Shown: piece by piece, positions 11,111-22,682 of the stretch
How positions within the stretch are numbered: the stretch's first letter is position 1
How the letters are laid out: every line of letters begins with the position of its first letter
NCBI GenBank assembly: GCA_021292165.1
Contig: JAHFWL010000193.1
Coordinates: 1 to 64,000 of the forward strand
Length of the DNA stretch: 64,000 nt
Direction: 5' to 3'
From: Shinisaurus crocodilurus
Lineage: Eukaryota; Chordata; Lepidosauria; Squamata; Shinisauridae
Translations under genes and position numbers: made by a program
Notes under the pieces: model-generated
Seen by the model: only the letters and a program-made list of their open reading frames with translations
Told to the model about the DNA's origin: nothing
Databases searched by the model: none

Positions 11111-12916
11111 CACACACACACACACACACACGGTCTTCCGGGTGAACATGGAGCTTTGAAAGCCGCACAGAAATTCTGTGGGGCAGCTGGTACAGCATTT
11201 CGTGGCCAGAGAATGTTTCAGGCTGGGGGATCTACTTCTCATTAGAGAAGCGAAGATCTGAGGTTACCCCCAAATTATCTCATAGGGTCATAAATTGCTT
11301 TTTGTCTGTCTTATGACGGATAAAGGCAGCGGGTGATCTGAGGTGGGGGAAAACGGCGCTGTATTCGGAGACCGGTTTTACCGATCATCAGAAGTATGTA
11401 TGTTCGCTTCCAAAATAAAGGAGTACATCTGGAGTGGCTAATTTGGAATCTTTCTGCAGCAGAGTGGGATTTATAATTAACTGTAAGTAGACTATGTTTA
11501 TCTGGGAGGCGAAAAAGATAAGAGAGGAAACCTGAAAGGAGGTCTATAAATCTGATATGTTTGGAAGCATCTTGGAAATATCTATACGCAAGGCAAGATG
11601 TTTGCAGTTGCAGCATTCTTAAACTTGTGGAACGAAATGGAGAGAGAAATTCTAAACAGATTGGAAGTAAGAATCCAGACTTTGAACGTAAATCTTAAAG
11701 TGGATCAATCAGAAGAACAACGTAAGACAGATTTCTTTACAGGACCGGCAGAGGAGAAGACAGAAGAAGCAAATAAGGACTTGGGAAACTTACCAGAAAT
11801 TCACAGAGACTGTGAAGTTATAATTGGATTGAATTGGCATGAGAAGACAGTTCAGCAAGAAGTTGTGACGCACTTTTTAAAATCTAAGATGGCAGAGCTG
11901 GAGACCGGTATGCAGGAGCCCACAAAACAACAGAACAAGCTGATTTCATTCTTGGTTCAAAACCTGGAACTTAATGATTATCCCTTTGACAGAGGAAAGC
12001 AATGAAAGAGACTATCTTCATAGTCTTTTATTGGCAAAAGATAAAGGGTTGATGTATACTGTATTACGTGTCTAGTTGGAAATATAAATAATCTTTTGAT
12101 TTTAAATATTAATGGCAAAGGTAAAGGGATTGCTTATATGACTTATTTGAATTTTAAATATTAATGGTGATGTAAGAAAAATTATTATAATTAAGGTATA
12201 ATTATATTTGGTCTGTTTGGAAATATTTATTTTAAAAATAATAATTCTTTTTGTTGTTGTTGTTGTTGTTGGGGGTGTTGTTTTGTGGAGGCTTTGAAGT
12301 ATTAAAGGGGAAGGTCTTTTGTTTTTTGTTCTATAAGTAGCATGATGGCTTATGTGCTTCTGCTGTTTTGTCAGATGTCACTTATTTCTTAATTTTTAGA
12401 CTTATCTTTCTTTTCTTTTCTTTAAAAAAATATATCTTGGAGATTAAAAGTGAAGGAATTTCTGTTTAGATAGAAAGAAATAATGAGTAATTGTAATAAT
12501 ACAAATGTGTTGATTAGATGGTTAGGTACTAGAGAGTGCGGGGGGGGGAATACAAAATGCTTTTGTTATGTGGTCACTTGCTAATTAGTTTATAGTCACT
12601 TTTTACTTTTGGGATTCTTAATATACTGTATTTTGGAATTGAAAACACTATTTAATGAAACTATAGGTTTTCTTTTTTGGTGTATCTATAAATGTTGAAT
12701 TTAATAGATTAAATAGTTGATGTATATTGGGGGAGGGTGGAGACCTCTGGTGTTTGTTCCTTTTAGGGTTCTTTTTTGCCATAACTGGAAGTGATTTTTT
12801 GTTAACAGAAAAGATTTTAAGAATAACTGTGATTGATTAAGCTGTGGAGAAGATTGGAAGTCCGTTATTGTGTTTGTGTTTGTTTGTTTGTTTTTTATGA
12901 ATAAAATTAAAAGTTT

Positions 12917-12949
<33 letters not shown>
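11111..12949 (+). mobile_element. Possible L1-like retroelement with one small ORF
   Basis: A 1.8-kb unit is bounded by (AC)n runs at 11111-11131 and 12919-12949. It starts with GGTCTTCCGGGTGAACATGG and ends with an A-rich ATGAATAAAATTAAAAG. Near its 5' part (11598-12005) is an open frame of 135 codons rich in E, K, L and Q with a predicted coiled-coil character, as in L1 ORF1 proteins. No reverse transcriptase follows; the rest is AT-rich and non-coding. I do not recognise the protein family with certainty, and it could be an unrelated frame. Confidence 0.35.
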
Positions 12950-12952
<3 letters not shown>

Positions 12953-13696
12953 CTGAAGTGGAATTTGATCAGACAATTGGTATGAAGTCCACACACATTT
13001 CAGCAAACCTCTGCACCATAGCTAACTCCAGAATTATTAGCAGCTGCTTTTCCATTGAAGTAATCTGTGAGGTCAAGATAGAGACTCATATGCTGAAGCC
13101 TCTGTTTTATCTCCCAAGCTTCTATTTCAGCAAACCACAGGGAAACACTTGGTCCTTGTTTTCGGCCAGAGGTATATTGCAATCCCATCATTTTATGAAG
13201 GCAGATGATTGCCAGTGACTTATGGAAAAAATTACAAGAAGCTCCAAGACATCATAAAGGCTAACATTTGTTCATAGCTACAGCCTACTTCACCAGCAAA
13301 CTTATAGCACCCAGAAAGCTGGTGGGTTCATATACAAATTAGGAGGAACAAGTTTACATAGTGAGATTAAAAGCTAAGAGATAACAATGTATAATCTAAC
13401 CAGATCTAAATGCTTCCTAGTCTCACTTAGAACCCAAACTTGGTACATTATAAATACCAATTGTTCTGTCCTTACCAGAAAAACAAATCTGTTTCAGAAG
13501 AAAAAATGGGAAAACTGCACAATGGATAACAGTAAGAACCCACCATCTGGAAGCAGCTGTGTAACCATCCACAGACCCTCTTCCAAAAAGTCTCTGAGGT
13601 TAAACAAACCTGCACAAAAACATATATTTAGAAAAATAGGCCACTTTTGGGAAGATAGAAAGCTGCCTTATTCCAGGTCAGAATGTTTGTCCATTT

Positions 13697-13834
13697 CAGG
13701 GGTGGGCGGAAGGTATAGATCTCCAGATGTTTGGGACTTCAGTTCCCAGAAGCCCCTATCAGCATGGCCAAGAGACAGGAATGCTGGGAGTTGAATTCCA
13801 AAACATTTGGAGATCTACTTTTTGCCCACCCCTG
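13697..13834. mobile_element. Palindromic hAT-type MITE inside a SINE
   Basis: The ends CAGGGGTGGGC and GCCCACCCCTG are perfect inverted repeats enclosing TCTCCAGATGTTTGGGACTT and its inverse. The flanking 8-mers no longer match well, so it is probably the older of the two insertions in this SINE. Confidence 0.75.
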
Positions 13835-13954
13835 GAATATAACTGGCAGCAGCTCTCTCCAGGGTCAATCACATCATCTACTACCTGATCCTTTTAACTG
13901 GAGATGCCAATGACTGAACTCAGCACCTTTGGCATGCAAAGCATGTGCTGTACC

Positions 13955-14119
13955 CAGGGCTGGTGCAAGGCAGTTTGGTGCCCTAGGCAAGATCAGATAT
14001 TTAGCGCCCCCCTCTTCCCACTTGAGCCCTCCCTCCCTCCAGCCCTATGCTCCTGGTGCCCCCTTTAGCCCGGCGCCCTAGGCGGCCGCCTAGTTGGCCT
14101 AATGGTAGCACCGGCCCTG
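13955..14119. mobile_element. Short hAT element with a perfect 8-bp target duplication
   Basis: It begins CAGGGCTGGTGC and ends GCACCGGCCCTG. It is flanked on both sides by GCTGTACC (13947-13954 and 14120-14127). It interrupts the tRNA head of the SINE at 13653-14150. The ends match those of the 673-bp element at 17719. Confidence 0.9.
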
Positions 14120-14631
14120 GCTGTACCACTGAGCTATGATTCTCTCCCTCCACCCTGCCCCCCCCCCCAGCTCTACTCATTGGGATGCATTCACAATAGG
14201 TTTTCTCTTTATAATTGCCCAGACAACCCCACTATATAACTGCTTTTTAAACTTCAGAGTTCCATGTTGTCTCGCAAGCAGGGGCCTAAGATGTTAAAAT
14301 GGGACTAAACACATAATTTGGAGCTACACTGTCATTAAGCAGTGCTTTGAACTCAGCCTTAAATTTCAGGTCATTCAGGCCCTCCTCTGACATTTGTACG
14401 CTTAATTTTGTGAGTTATCATACTCTGGTTTCCAGCTGCTGGGTTCCATTAAGAACATTTGGTTTCAGCTGCTGGGTACCAATAAAAACTATATTGATCT
14501 TAGGGTGAGCGTAATACCTGCTTCAGATGTTCATCTAATAAATTACTGGGCTGTTCTCTCTCAAGTATCGCCCAATCTATGAAAATGTCAGCCATGCATC
14601 AGAATAGAGTAAAAGGAAACATTGGGTTGGA

Positions 14632-14780
14632 TCCAGGTTTAGTCATGCTTAACGCAGACCCACTGAAATCAAGTTAGTCATGGCTAATATAAGTCCCATT
14701 GATTTCAGTGGACCTGCTCTAAGTATGAGTAAGTCTGGCTTCAACCCATTTACAGATAAATGTGTGTAGGACTGCAGCCT
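14632..14780. mobile_element. Diverged copy of the GTTCAGTGGACTTA-type palindromic repeat
   Basis: It contains CCCACTGAAATCAAGTTAG and, about 50 bases on, CCCATTGATTTCAGTGGACC, which are inverse to each other, with TAGGACTGCAGCCTTAA at the end. Confidence 0.4.
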
Positions 14781-14814
14781 TAATAACTATGTGCCAACAT
14801 TAATTGTTAAAATA

Positions 14815-15750
14815 ATGGATTAAATAATGACCCTTACAAAAATTAAAACAGGCTGTCTTCCTTTCAATCATTCCTTGGTATGTAAATGTGAGCAGTGACT
14901 GTTTAAAATAATTATAGTCGCACATTAAATGGAGTGCATAATTCCCCTCCCCCAATGAACCATAGTTAATTTTATCTGGAAATTAGTGAGTACCATTTCA
15001 GAGTTAATTACAGCATGCTAAATAGATTGTCACTAATAAGTGGCATGCCCTTATTTCTCCAGTATGTGTGACAAATGGGGACAAAAACAATGTCTTTGTG
15101 ATTCCGAGAGTGCATAAAGAATATATACCTAAAAGAGAATTCATTCCTGTAACCGACACAGAGCAGGGTAATGGTCAGCTTAGGTTAACATTTGAAAATG
15201 ATCTTCTCTGCACTCTAAGTAATGTGTGCGTGTTCAAACATTATGTTGAAGACCATGTTAAGATCAGTGGGGACAATTTGAAAGCATTGTCCCCATATTC
15301 AACACAAACATACCCTTTTATATTCTGTGAAAAACTAGTTCTGCATATTTTCAGTATGGTAAAGTTTCAGTATGGCTGTGGAGGTTGCCTCTTGGCCAGC
15401 ACCTGTGACATCATCAGCACACATACTCCCAATTCCTAGAACAGTTTTGCAACTGTTGCCAATTTACTGTAAGATTAACGATGAATGTATGCACATGTAA
15501 AAAGATAGATATAGATTACTTTAAAATATTGTAAGAAGGTATATAGCCCATCAATAGGGGCAAGACTGCTGGCTGAATCAGTGATCAAATTACTGGCATG
15601 CATATGTATAAAGCCAGTTGCAAAGCTGGAATAACACTACAGGAGAAGAACCTGCAGTGACCAGCGAGCACTAGATCCATCTTCATCTTTAGACCAGTTT
15701 AGACTATTTGTCCATTTAACCCAGTATTGCCTAATCTTGTTTAATTTGTA
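14815..15750. other. Repeat-poor AT-rich stretch
   Basis: I see no repeat family here. 14830-15070 contains several TAATTA-like cores and a CATTAAATGGAG segment, and looks like typical vertebrate conserved non-coding DNA, though conservation cannot be judged from one sequence. A 123-codon open frame at 15068-15439 has no recognisable domain and no convincing splice context. Confidence 0.4.
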
Positions 15751-15760
15751 ACATCTAATG

Positions 15761-15872
15761 CAGTGTTCTCCAACCTTGGGTCCCCAGATGTTTTTGGCCT
15801 ACAACTCCCAGCATGACCCAGCCGGGAGTTGTAGGCCAAAAACATCTGGGGACCCAAGGTTGGAGAACACTG
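15761..15872. mobile_element. Near-perfect palindromic hAT MITE (112 bp)
   Basis: CAGTGTTCTCCAACCTTGGG at the left is exactly inverted at the right end, and the arms remain complementary almost to the centre. Flanks ATCTAATG and ATCTAGCG match at 6 of 8. The same subfamily is present at 59598-59699. Confidence 0.9.
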
Positions 15873-16029
15873 ATCTAGCGGCTAGATTCTAGCTCAGTAT
15901 TGTTTAGTAATGCTGAGATGTTCACTATGATAATCTAAGCACACACTTCACTCCCTTAGCAGTAGCAATAACAATCCTCTTGCCCCTCCTGCTTCCTTTC
16001 ATTTGCTGTCATCATTTTGCCATCATTGT

Positions 16030-16250
16030 CATTGTTTGCCAATACTGCACCAAATTCAGTATATACTGTTTTAATCTTGTAATTGTTTTTAATTCCGTTA
16101 TTGTAACTGCTGCTGCTAACTCTGCTGTTTGTTTTAATCTGTGGTTTTAAATTTTATATTGTATTTTATGATTTTAACTGTTGTAAACTGCCCAGAGAGC
16201 TCTGGCTATTGGGTGGTATTAAAATGTATTAAATAAATAAATAAATAAAT
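16030..16250 (+). mobile_element. 3' tail of an L2/CR1-type LINE
   Basis: A T-rich stretch leads to TGTAAACTGCCCAGAGAGCT, GGGTGGTATTAAAATG and (AAAT)n, the standard 3' terminus of this LINE group. Confidence 0.75.
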
Positions 16251-16254
16251 CAGA

Positions 16255-17710
16255 AGGCATACCAGAATCAGGAAAATTGTACGGCTGGTCAAAACTGCCT
16301 ACAACTCCGCTTTGAACCAAGTTGGGAAAAGAAAATGAGATTTTCCAAGGATCATGGGTACAAGTTCTTTATTCTTCAACAGTCATCTAAACATAATTCT
16401 TATGTGGATTTCAATTTTACTGTCTCTCTAGGGTAGAAAATGAAGCCCTCTACCATTTCCTGTAACTTCCAAAATATCCAGTTGATTTCAGGAGCCGCTC
16501 TGACTCCTGTTTTCTCCATCAGTTATCTTGTGCAGGACTCTGTTTGGACATCCAAAGTACCTCAACAAGATTTTAACAACAGCATCAGCACATCAACCCA
16601 CAAACAAACAAACAAACAAACAGGTAGCAGGAAAGATCAGAGTTCACCCTCTTTCAAAGTCTGGTCTTATTTTGTGGTTAAAATGTTTTCTTTTTTGAAC
16701 TTCCAAACATTTTGAAAAATGTCCTGCCAATTCCAGTACAAATACAAACCATTATCCCCATATACTGCATGTTTGAGAGAATGGGCTGTGCCCAGAAGAA
16801 AATGTCTTACAACAGCCTTGCAATGTATCCATTCTTAATACTGCACAGTAGCAGTGGGACTGTTTGGAAGAGTGTTGAAAAATCCTGAAGAATGACAACT
16901 AGAGCACAGTCACAATCTTCCAGAAGACATTTTTTCTCAGAAAAGTTATGAGATCTTTATTTTCTTACCCCACCATAGAAATAAAAAGGTCGCCGCTTAA
17001 CTCTTCTCTAATAAATGAATTCCAGCTATCTTTTCCCCTACTCCAACCTCTGTTACTTTGTAAATGGTCAGGCACAAACATTCCAACAGCAAATGTGGAT
17101 TTGTAGGCATGTGAAAACCAGAACGGGGGGGGGGGGGGGGGAATGGCTATATTGAAAATGTAATTAACGAGAACTGAAAGCCAACTCAGCACTTTATTGG
17201 CAGATATGCCGGCGGAGTTTCCTAATGGTGTGTTTCAGTACCCTTGATTAAACTGGGTTTGTTCGGGAAAGGCAGCTACAGACTCTTTTATATTAAGTTC
17301 TTGTTTATTTTGGTTCTTTTTCTACATGCAAATGAAAGGACTTACTCTGCTGTTTTTGCTTAGTAGACGACATTCCTTCCACTGAGTAAAAGGAAACAAT
17401 TTTCTTCCTGTACTGGCCAATGCAAAGTGCTGTTTCTACTAAAATGCATAATATTTCTGCTGCTGCTGCCGCCTTTCTTTTCTTTTTAAGACAGGGCAGG
17501 CCTGTCTCTCTGTTAACTACACTGGAATTTTGCTGCAGTAAAATTTTTTTGTCCAGCATGGAGACAGTTAAATGTGCATCTGAGATGGGGGTTTCATCTT
17601 GTGGGCCCTAGTACAAATGTGAGGGTTAATAAAAGGAAACAATGTCCTTGTTTAAAGCTCTAGGACTGAGGTGCAGCAGGCCTTGTGTCCAAATTGCCAG
17701 AAAGCCACGC
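16255..17710. other. Intergenic stretch, no gene seen
   Basis: It holds a (CAAA)n run at about 16600 and a poly(G) tract at 17125-17141. Other than those I see no repeat signature and no exon with plausible coding content. Confidence 0.5.
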
Positions 17711-17718
17711 CCCTTTCC

Positions 17719-18391
17719 CAGGGCTGGCGCTACCGCTAGGCCAACTAGGCTGTTGCCTAGGGCGCGTAGCGGAAGAGGGCGCAGAACGCTGCACTCCTCT
17801 TCGCTGCCGGCGCGCTCCTGCCCTGCCCGCCCGCCTGCCTCACCGAGAAAGCCAGGTCAGTGCGGGGGATTGCGCCCGGAGTAGTGGTGGTGCCGAGCCT
17901 GAGCGCCTCCCCCCCACCTTGCCTCGCCTCTGCGCCGCCTCCCCCGCCTCGCCTACGCGCCGCCTCCCCCCGCCTCGCCTACGCGCGCCTCGCCTCGCCT
18001 CTGCGCCGCCTCCCCCCCGCGCCGCCTCCCCCCACCTCGCCTCGCTTCGCCTCCGCGCCGCCTCCTCCCCCGACACCTACCTTCTCTGCGCTGTTTCCGG
18101 AGCCCCGCCCGCGCTCTGTTTTGGCGGGAGGAACCAGGGCAACAGGGCTTAAACAGCCCTGTTGCTCTGGTTTCCCCCGGCCAAAAACAGAGCGCGGGGG
18201 TCCCTTTTCGGAGGAGGCGTGGGAAGGTAGGTGGGGGGTGGCAGCGGCAGCGTGCGGGGGGGGTTCCGTTGGCGGCGGCGGCGGCGGGAGGTTGCAGAGC
18301 AGGGCTGCTTTCCGGAGCCCCCCCCACGGCACGAGGGGGGGCGCTAAATATAATTTAGCCTAGGGCGCCAAACTGCCCTGCACCGGTCCTG
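17719..18391. mobile_element. GC-rich 673-bp hAT element with a perfect target duplication
   Basis: The ends CAGGGCTGGCGC and GCACCGGTCCTG are inverted repeats, with CTAGGGCGC motifs just inside each end. CCCTTTCC is repeated exactly at 17711-17718 and 18392-18399. The interior is extremely GC-rich and made of short CGCCTCCCCC/CGCCTCGCCT repeats on one side and GGCGGCGGCG on the other. Long open frames of up to 167 codons in several overlapping frames on both strands are by-products of this composition. No transposase is present. Confidence 0.9.
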
Positions 18392-19700
18392 CCCTTTCCC
18401 CAACCTCCATTTGGTAGTTTCCTGACTTTTATGCAGTCCCCCCCCCCATCCTAAAAGGTTGAAATGCCTCTCCCAAAACTTAGTTATGGGCACTAAAAGC
18501 TTTTAAGCTAAAATATGCTGGTATTTTTGACCCCACACACCAGGCGAATGTGGTCCTCAAGAGTCCTCAGGCTAAAAGAGGTTGAACACCCCTGCTCTAG
18601 GGGTGTTCAAATCCTAACCATGTTTATTTACTTTGGAATTAGCCACATTTAACTCAACTGAACTTACTAGGAGTCCACTGCGTGTTGTATGGGTTTCAAT
18701 TCATTTTTTAAAAAATGACAATGCCATTGAGCCTCAAATATTTTTGAGGGAATCTACAAAACATCTCAAATAAACTGTGTTGCGATGCAAGTTCCCATTG
18801 GTGCTATTTGATCCCGATTGGGGGACAATACAATGGCACTGGAAGCTTGGGTAGTTGCATTGTTGCAGTGGATGTTGGAAGGGCCCATTTTGCTAAGCCT
18901 TGGACCAGCATGATCCTTGGTCCACTGTCCATATACTCAGGCCACTAGTGAGGAGAGTACCTTAAGATTCATGAAGTGATTGACAGTCCCCTGAGGAGTG
19001 GCTATACTCTTGCACCCAAAGGGACTATTGTAAATCTCTTACCCAGTGCCCAGCTCCAGGTGTTTGAAGGCCCTTGGGCAAGGCACCTCAATTGGTGCCT
19101 TCCCTCAGCAAGTCTGCTTCTCACCACCATTGTCAGCAGCTGTTCTTGCTCCTCTTTCTCATCGTTGCTACTATTTACTTGCTTGAGAGCCAGTAGGCAG
19201 TGGTGTCTGCTGCTTCTCCTCTCCACTACTATTGTCTGGGCCAGAGCAAGAGGGAGGTGAACAAGCAGGCTGCAACGGTGAAGAGGAGGCTCTTATCAGT
19301 GGGCCCCTGCTGGGGGGTGGGCTCTTGGCAGGTGCCCGACTGTGCTTACCCTTGATTCCAGCTCTGCTCTTATCTGGGCCCCAGCCTGAGAACAAGTCAC
19401 AGTTTGGGTAAACAGAGCTGATTTGGATATGCATCTTTTAGATTTTTTTTATGATTAAGCTGCACTGTTTGACCACTGCGGCTACCCATTTTCTCTCAGT
19501 ATTGTTGTGCTAGTAGCAAATATTGTTCATGAAGATGGTATCTTCTTTGATTTGACTCATCTGAGGGAAATCAAAACCAGCAAGCTTCCAATGTTTTGGA
19601 GAGTGTTTTCTCAGGTAAAATACAAATTTTGTTAATAATAAAGTAATAATTACTATTTTACCCTTTTTGTCCCCGTCCCCCCCCACAATCTGTATTTCCT
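18392..19700. other. Intergenic stretch with a hAT end
   Basis: Around 18575-18612 a hAT-like terminus (GGTTGAACACCCCTG) is followed directly by its inverse (AGGGGTGTTCAAAT). Otherwise nothing is recognised. The open frames at 18976-19434 lack domains. Confidence 0.4.
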
Positions 19701-19721
19701 CCAGCAAAACTTTGTTACAAT

Positions 19722-19828
19722 GGAGTGGACCTACAACTCCCATCATTGCTCACCATGAGCTATGTTGGCTCAGGCTGATGGGAGTTGTAGGCCAAAACAT
19801 CTGGAAGGCCACAAGTTGCCCACTCCTG
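19722..19828. mobile_element. Palindromic hAT-type MITE, left end truncated
   Basis: CTACAACTCCCATCATTGCT and GCTGATGGGAGTTGTAGGCC form the arms. The right end GTTGCCCACTCCTG is intact, but no matching left terminus is found. Confidence 0.7.
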
Positions 19829-20700
19829 TTGCATTACAAGCTATCATCTTAACCTACTCTGTTCTTCTATTTCTCTGTGTTCTACAACCTGTAGCTAACC
19901 CACTAACTTTTTTTTTTTTTAAACAACCAACAGCCTTATTTGGTACTAATTGATTCCCAGGAGATACATCTTCAAGCCAACTTGAAGTAATGACAGATTT
20001 TAACAGGCTGGTGTGATGTCAACTAATTTTACAAGTCAAAGCTGTGTTGCATTAGTGATTTCATACTGGCTTGCAAAGCTGGTTTCCATCATTGCAACAT
20101 TACAGATGTGGGACATTCTGACTAAATTGTGCCTTCTGTATCAATGCAGATTGTTCCAGTTAACTGAAGATGGGTAGTTGTGCAAGGAAAGCAAGTACGT
20201 TTTGGCCTATAGAGCCATTTTGCTTAATACTATCCAGCAACGATGACGTATTGTACTGAAGGTTTTAACAATGGCATTTCTCTGGAGACAACTGATTTTG
20301 CTATGTTGTGTACTGCAAAACTATGCAATTGTCTAAAACAGTGATAGCGGTAACAAATTACTGCTACAAGGGGGGGTGCTGCGCTCCCAATTCCACTGCG
20401 CAAGCAGGACCCACTGCTTGCACAACAGGGTTTAGCGCTTCTAAAGCAAGCACAATGGGCAGAAATGCTTGTTTCTTGACAGGTTGGCAGAGCTCTGTTA
20501 TGCGAGCTCTGCTGACCCACTCATTTCCATTTCCTATCCAAAGAGCCAATTTCCCATTGCACACGTGGTGGGTCCCACGTGGGCAGCTTTGGATACTGCC
20601 CATTGCATTCTTCTCTTTCTGTGGAAGATTTAATTAATTACTTTGGACAATTAAGTTAGAGTACTTTTCCCCAGAAGAGTTTCTGTATAGCAATACATAT
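19829..20700. other. Intergenic stretch, nothing recognised
   Basis: Mixed-composition sequence with a T12 run at about 19908. No exon or repeat family identified. Confidence 0.5.
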
Positions 20701-20749
20701 TTATAAATGGTAACTAATATTTTAGAAGGCTTCTGTGGCCGTTCTTTTG

Positions 20750-21110
20750 CAGTCAGGAGAAATGAGCCAATGCTGAAAGGAGGCGAGTTGTGAGGCACTT
20801 TTACAATGTAGTATCAAAACATTGCTATATGTTCTTTCAACTCATTATTCCACTTTGTGTGGTGGCTCCATTTCTGTGGAACTCCCTGCCTCTAGAGGTC
20901 AGGCAGGCACCAACAGTGTTGTTTCTGGCACCTCCTGAAAACATCTTTATTTCAGGAAGTCTTCCATGGTTGACCAGCCAGTTTTTAATTTACTGATTTC
21001 CTGTTTTAATAAGGTGTTTGTTCTTTGTTTTTTATCTTTTTCTTGTTTGGCACTCCAGCATCTATTTAGATATGGAGCAGTATATAAATGTTGTAAACAA
21101 ACAAAACATA
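20750..21110 (+). mobile_element. L2/CR1-type LINE, 3' fragment
   Basis: Decoded frames contain a VAPFLWNSLPLEVR segment, typical of the extreme C-terminus of this LINE group. It ends with a GAGCAGTATATAAATGTTGT and (AAAC)n tail. Confidence 0.65.
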
Positions 21111-22032
21111 TTTGCATTTCCTTTGCCACAACCAAAGATGACTGCTGCAGCAACAACCTTCCCAGTTAACAATGCAGCTGTTCCTGTGACACGATCCTGA
21201 GGTAAATTCTTCATGCGGTGCCTACAGCAGACTCTTGTTGCTGTGAACAATAACCAAATCAAAAATTCAGTTTTGACTTTCAGCACCCAAACAACAGGCA
21301 ACTGTGTCATAATCATAAGGCAAGATTCCTGGTTTATTGTGAATGAGCAGTATATGCTGGCATGCATGGTCTGTTTGCACGTGCCTCACTCCACCCTTCA
21401 TGTGAGCATGTAAAACTAACCAGAAAGGGATAGCTTATCATGATAGCTGAACCTAGGATCCTGGCTTGTTTCTTCCAAACAAAACAGGCTGGTCAGCTGG
21501 CAACAAACAAGGGTTTATTGTAGGATTACAAATCTGGTTTGTTGAATTCATTGGGGCTTACTTCTGATTGGGCATGCATAGGATTGTATTGCTAATCTGC
21601 TTCTTCCCTCTCCCCCCCCCCCCCCACAGGACATGCATATATACATGAGAAGGGAAATCCAGGAATGGTACACACGTGAATTCATATTTGTCACAAGCCT
21701 ACTTCAATTCCTGTCCTTTCTTTGGAGGGGTATTTAACACTGCACTTCTCAAAGAAAATGAGTTGGAATGGAGGAATGATTTCCCCCCCAACAGTTAAAG
21801 TGTGTGTTTTTCTGCACATAGCTGTGGCCCACTATTAAGGTGGCCTCCAAGTCAGTCGCAAAAGAAGTAGCCATTTTGAATTTCCAAAAATTAAAAAAAA
21901 CCCACACGCACTTCAGAACAAGGCTTTCTGGGAAAAACAAAACAGCAGCTGCTTTGATTCTCTTCCCCCCAAAAGAATTTTGGCTCACCCCCAAAGCATA
22001 GCTAAAACAAAACTGCTACACACATATACATG

Positions 22033-22098
22033 GCTGAAGTGTTGTATCACATTCACAAGCTGGAGCACAATGTTTACACATGGAAGGGACAGAATGGC
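22033..22098 (+). repeat. Copy 1 of an exact 66-bp repeat
   Basis: The segment starting GCTGAAGTGTTGTATCACAT and ending AGGGACAGAATGGC recurs base for base at about 25198-25263, although the sequence on either side differs. It is open in one frame for 22 codons. Its family is not known to me. Confidence 0.85.
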
Positions 22099-22157
22099 GC
22101 GTAAACAGGTTTATTATGTCGCTCTAGAATCTCGTGTTTTCGCAGGGATTACTGAAG

Positions 22158-22450
22158 TGTGAGAACAATGAGGTGGTCACATGGTTTGTATGTTCTGGTG
22201 ACGTATTAACTTGTTTGTCTGTCTGAAGCCATTTTAGAGAGGAGCAGGACTGTTCTCTCTCTTCACTCTTTTCTTCTGACTATTGCTTGCTGGACTTATG
22301 CAACAATGTAGCGTCTTTGCTGAGGTGGGGTAAAGCTCAACTTGCTCCACTGGAATAAATGCTTGCTATGCATTGTACTCTGCACATGGACTGTAACTAG
22401 GAAATGTATACTCTGTAGAATATTACTTTGCTAAGTAAATAAACAGGTAG
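22158..22450 (+). mobile_element. Possible LTR-like fragment
   Basis: Begins TGTGAGAACA and carries GGAATAAATGC near 22350 followed by a short unique stretch. The composition and signal order suggest a solo LTR, but neither ends nor target duplication could be fixed. Confidence 0.25.
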
Positions 22451-22458
22451 AATAGACC

Positions 22459-22590
22459 TGTTGCACCTGCTGCACTTTGCCAGATGATTCTGCCTATTTT
22501 TAACCCCCCTTCTTTCGCAAGTGCGCACCTGCACACTTGAGGGTCAAAAATGGGCAGAATCATCTGGCAAAGTGCAGCAGGTGCCAACCC
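22459..22590. mobile_element. Large inverted repeat, probable MITE
   Basis: The arms are about 45 bases: TTGCACCTGCTGCACTTTGC at the left is the inverse of CAAAGTGCAGCAGGTGCCAA at the right, and the next bases (CAGATGATTCTGCCTATTTT / AAAATGGGCAGAATCATCTG) also pair. The loop is about 40 bases. The ends do not start with the CAG of the hAT MITEs here. Confidence 0.75.
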
Positions 22591-22624
22591 TGGACATTGA
22601 CGCAGAGAGGCTTCAAATAGCCTC

Positions 22625-22682
22625 CCCCCCTTTGGTTTGGTTTGACAGCTGTCCAAAGGGAAGCTGTCAAAACAAACCAAAG
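22625..22682. repeat. Second, adjacent inverted repeat
   Basis: CCTTTGGTTTGGTTTGACAG pairs with CTGTCAAAACAAACCAAAGG around a short loop containing TGTCCAAAGGGAAG. It lies 35 bases from the inverted repeat at 22459-22590. Confidence 0.75.

Larger units (their letters stand above)
13653..14150 (-). mobile_element. tRNA-Ala-headed SINE carrying two hAT insertions
   Basis: The minus-strand SINE starts at its 3' end with GAAAGCTGCCTTATTCC and resumes with ACTGGCAGCAGCTCTCTCC after the first insertion. It reaches the tRNA head at GGCATGCAAAGCATGTGCTG and finishes with ACCACTGAGCTATGATTC after the second insertion. The same family is seen on the plus strand at 2070-2267. Confidence 0.75.

Noticed and set aside
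15068..15439. 123-codon plus-strand ORF
   Set aside because: No similarity to any family I know, no repeat support and no clear splice or start signals; length is within chance expectation.
17685..18363. Proline/arginine-rich proteins on both strands
   Set aside because: All frames fall within a GC-rich hAT element with defined ends and target duplication; openness is due to composition.
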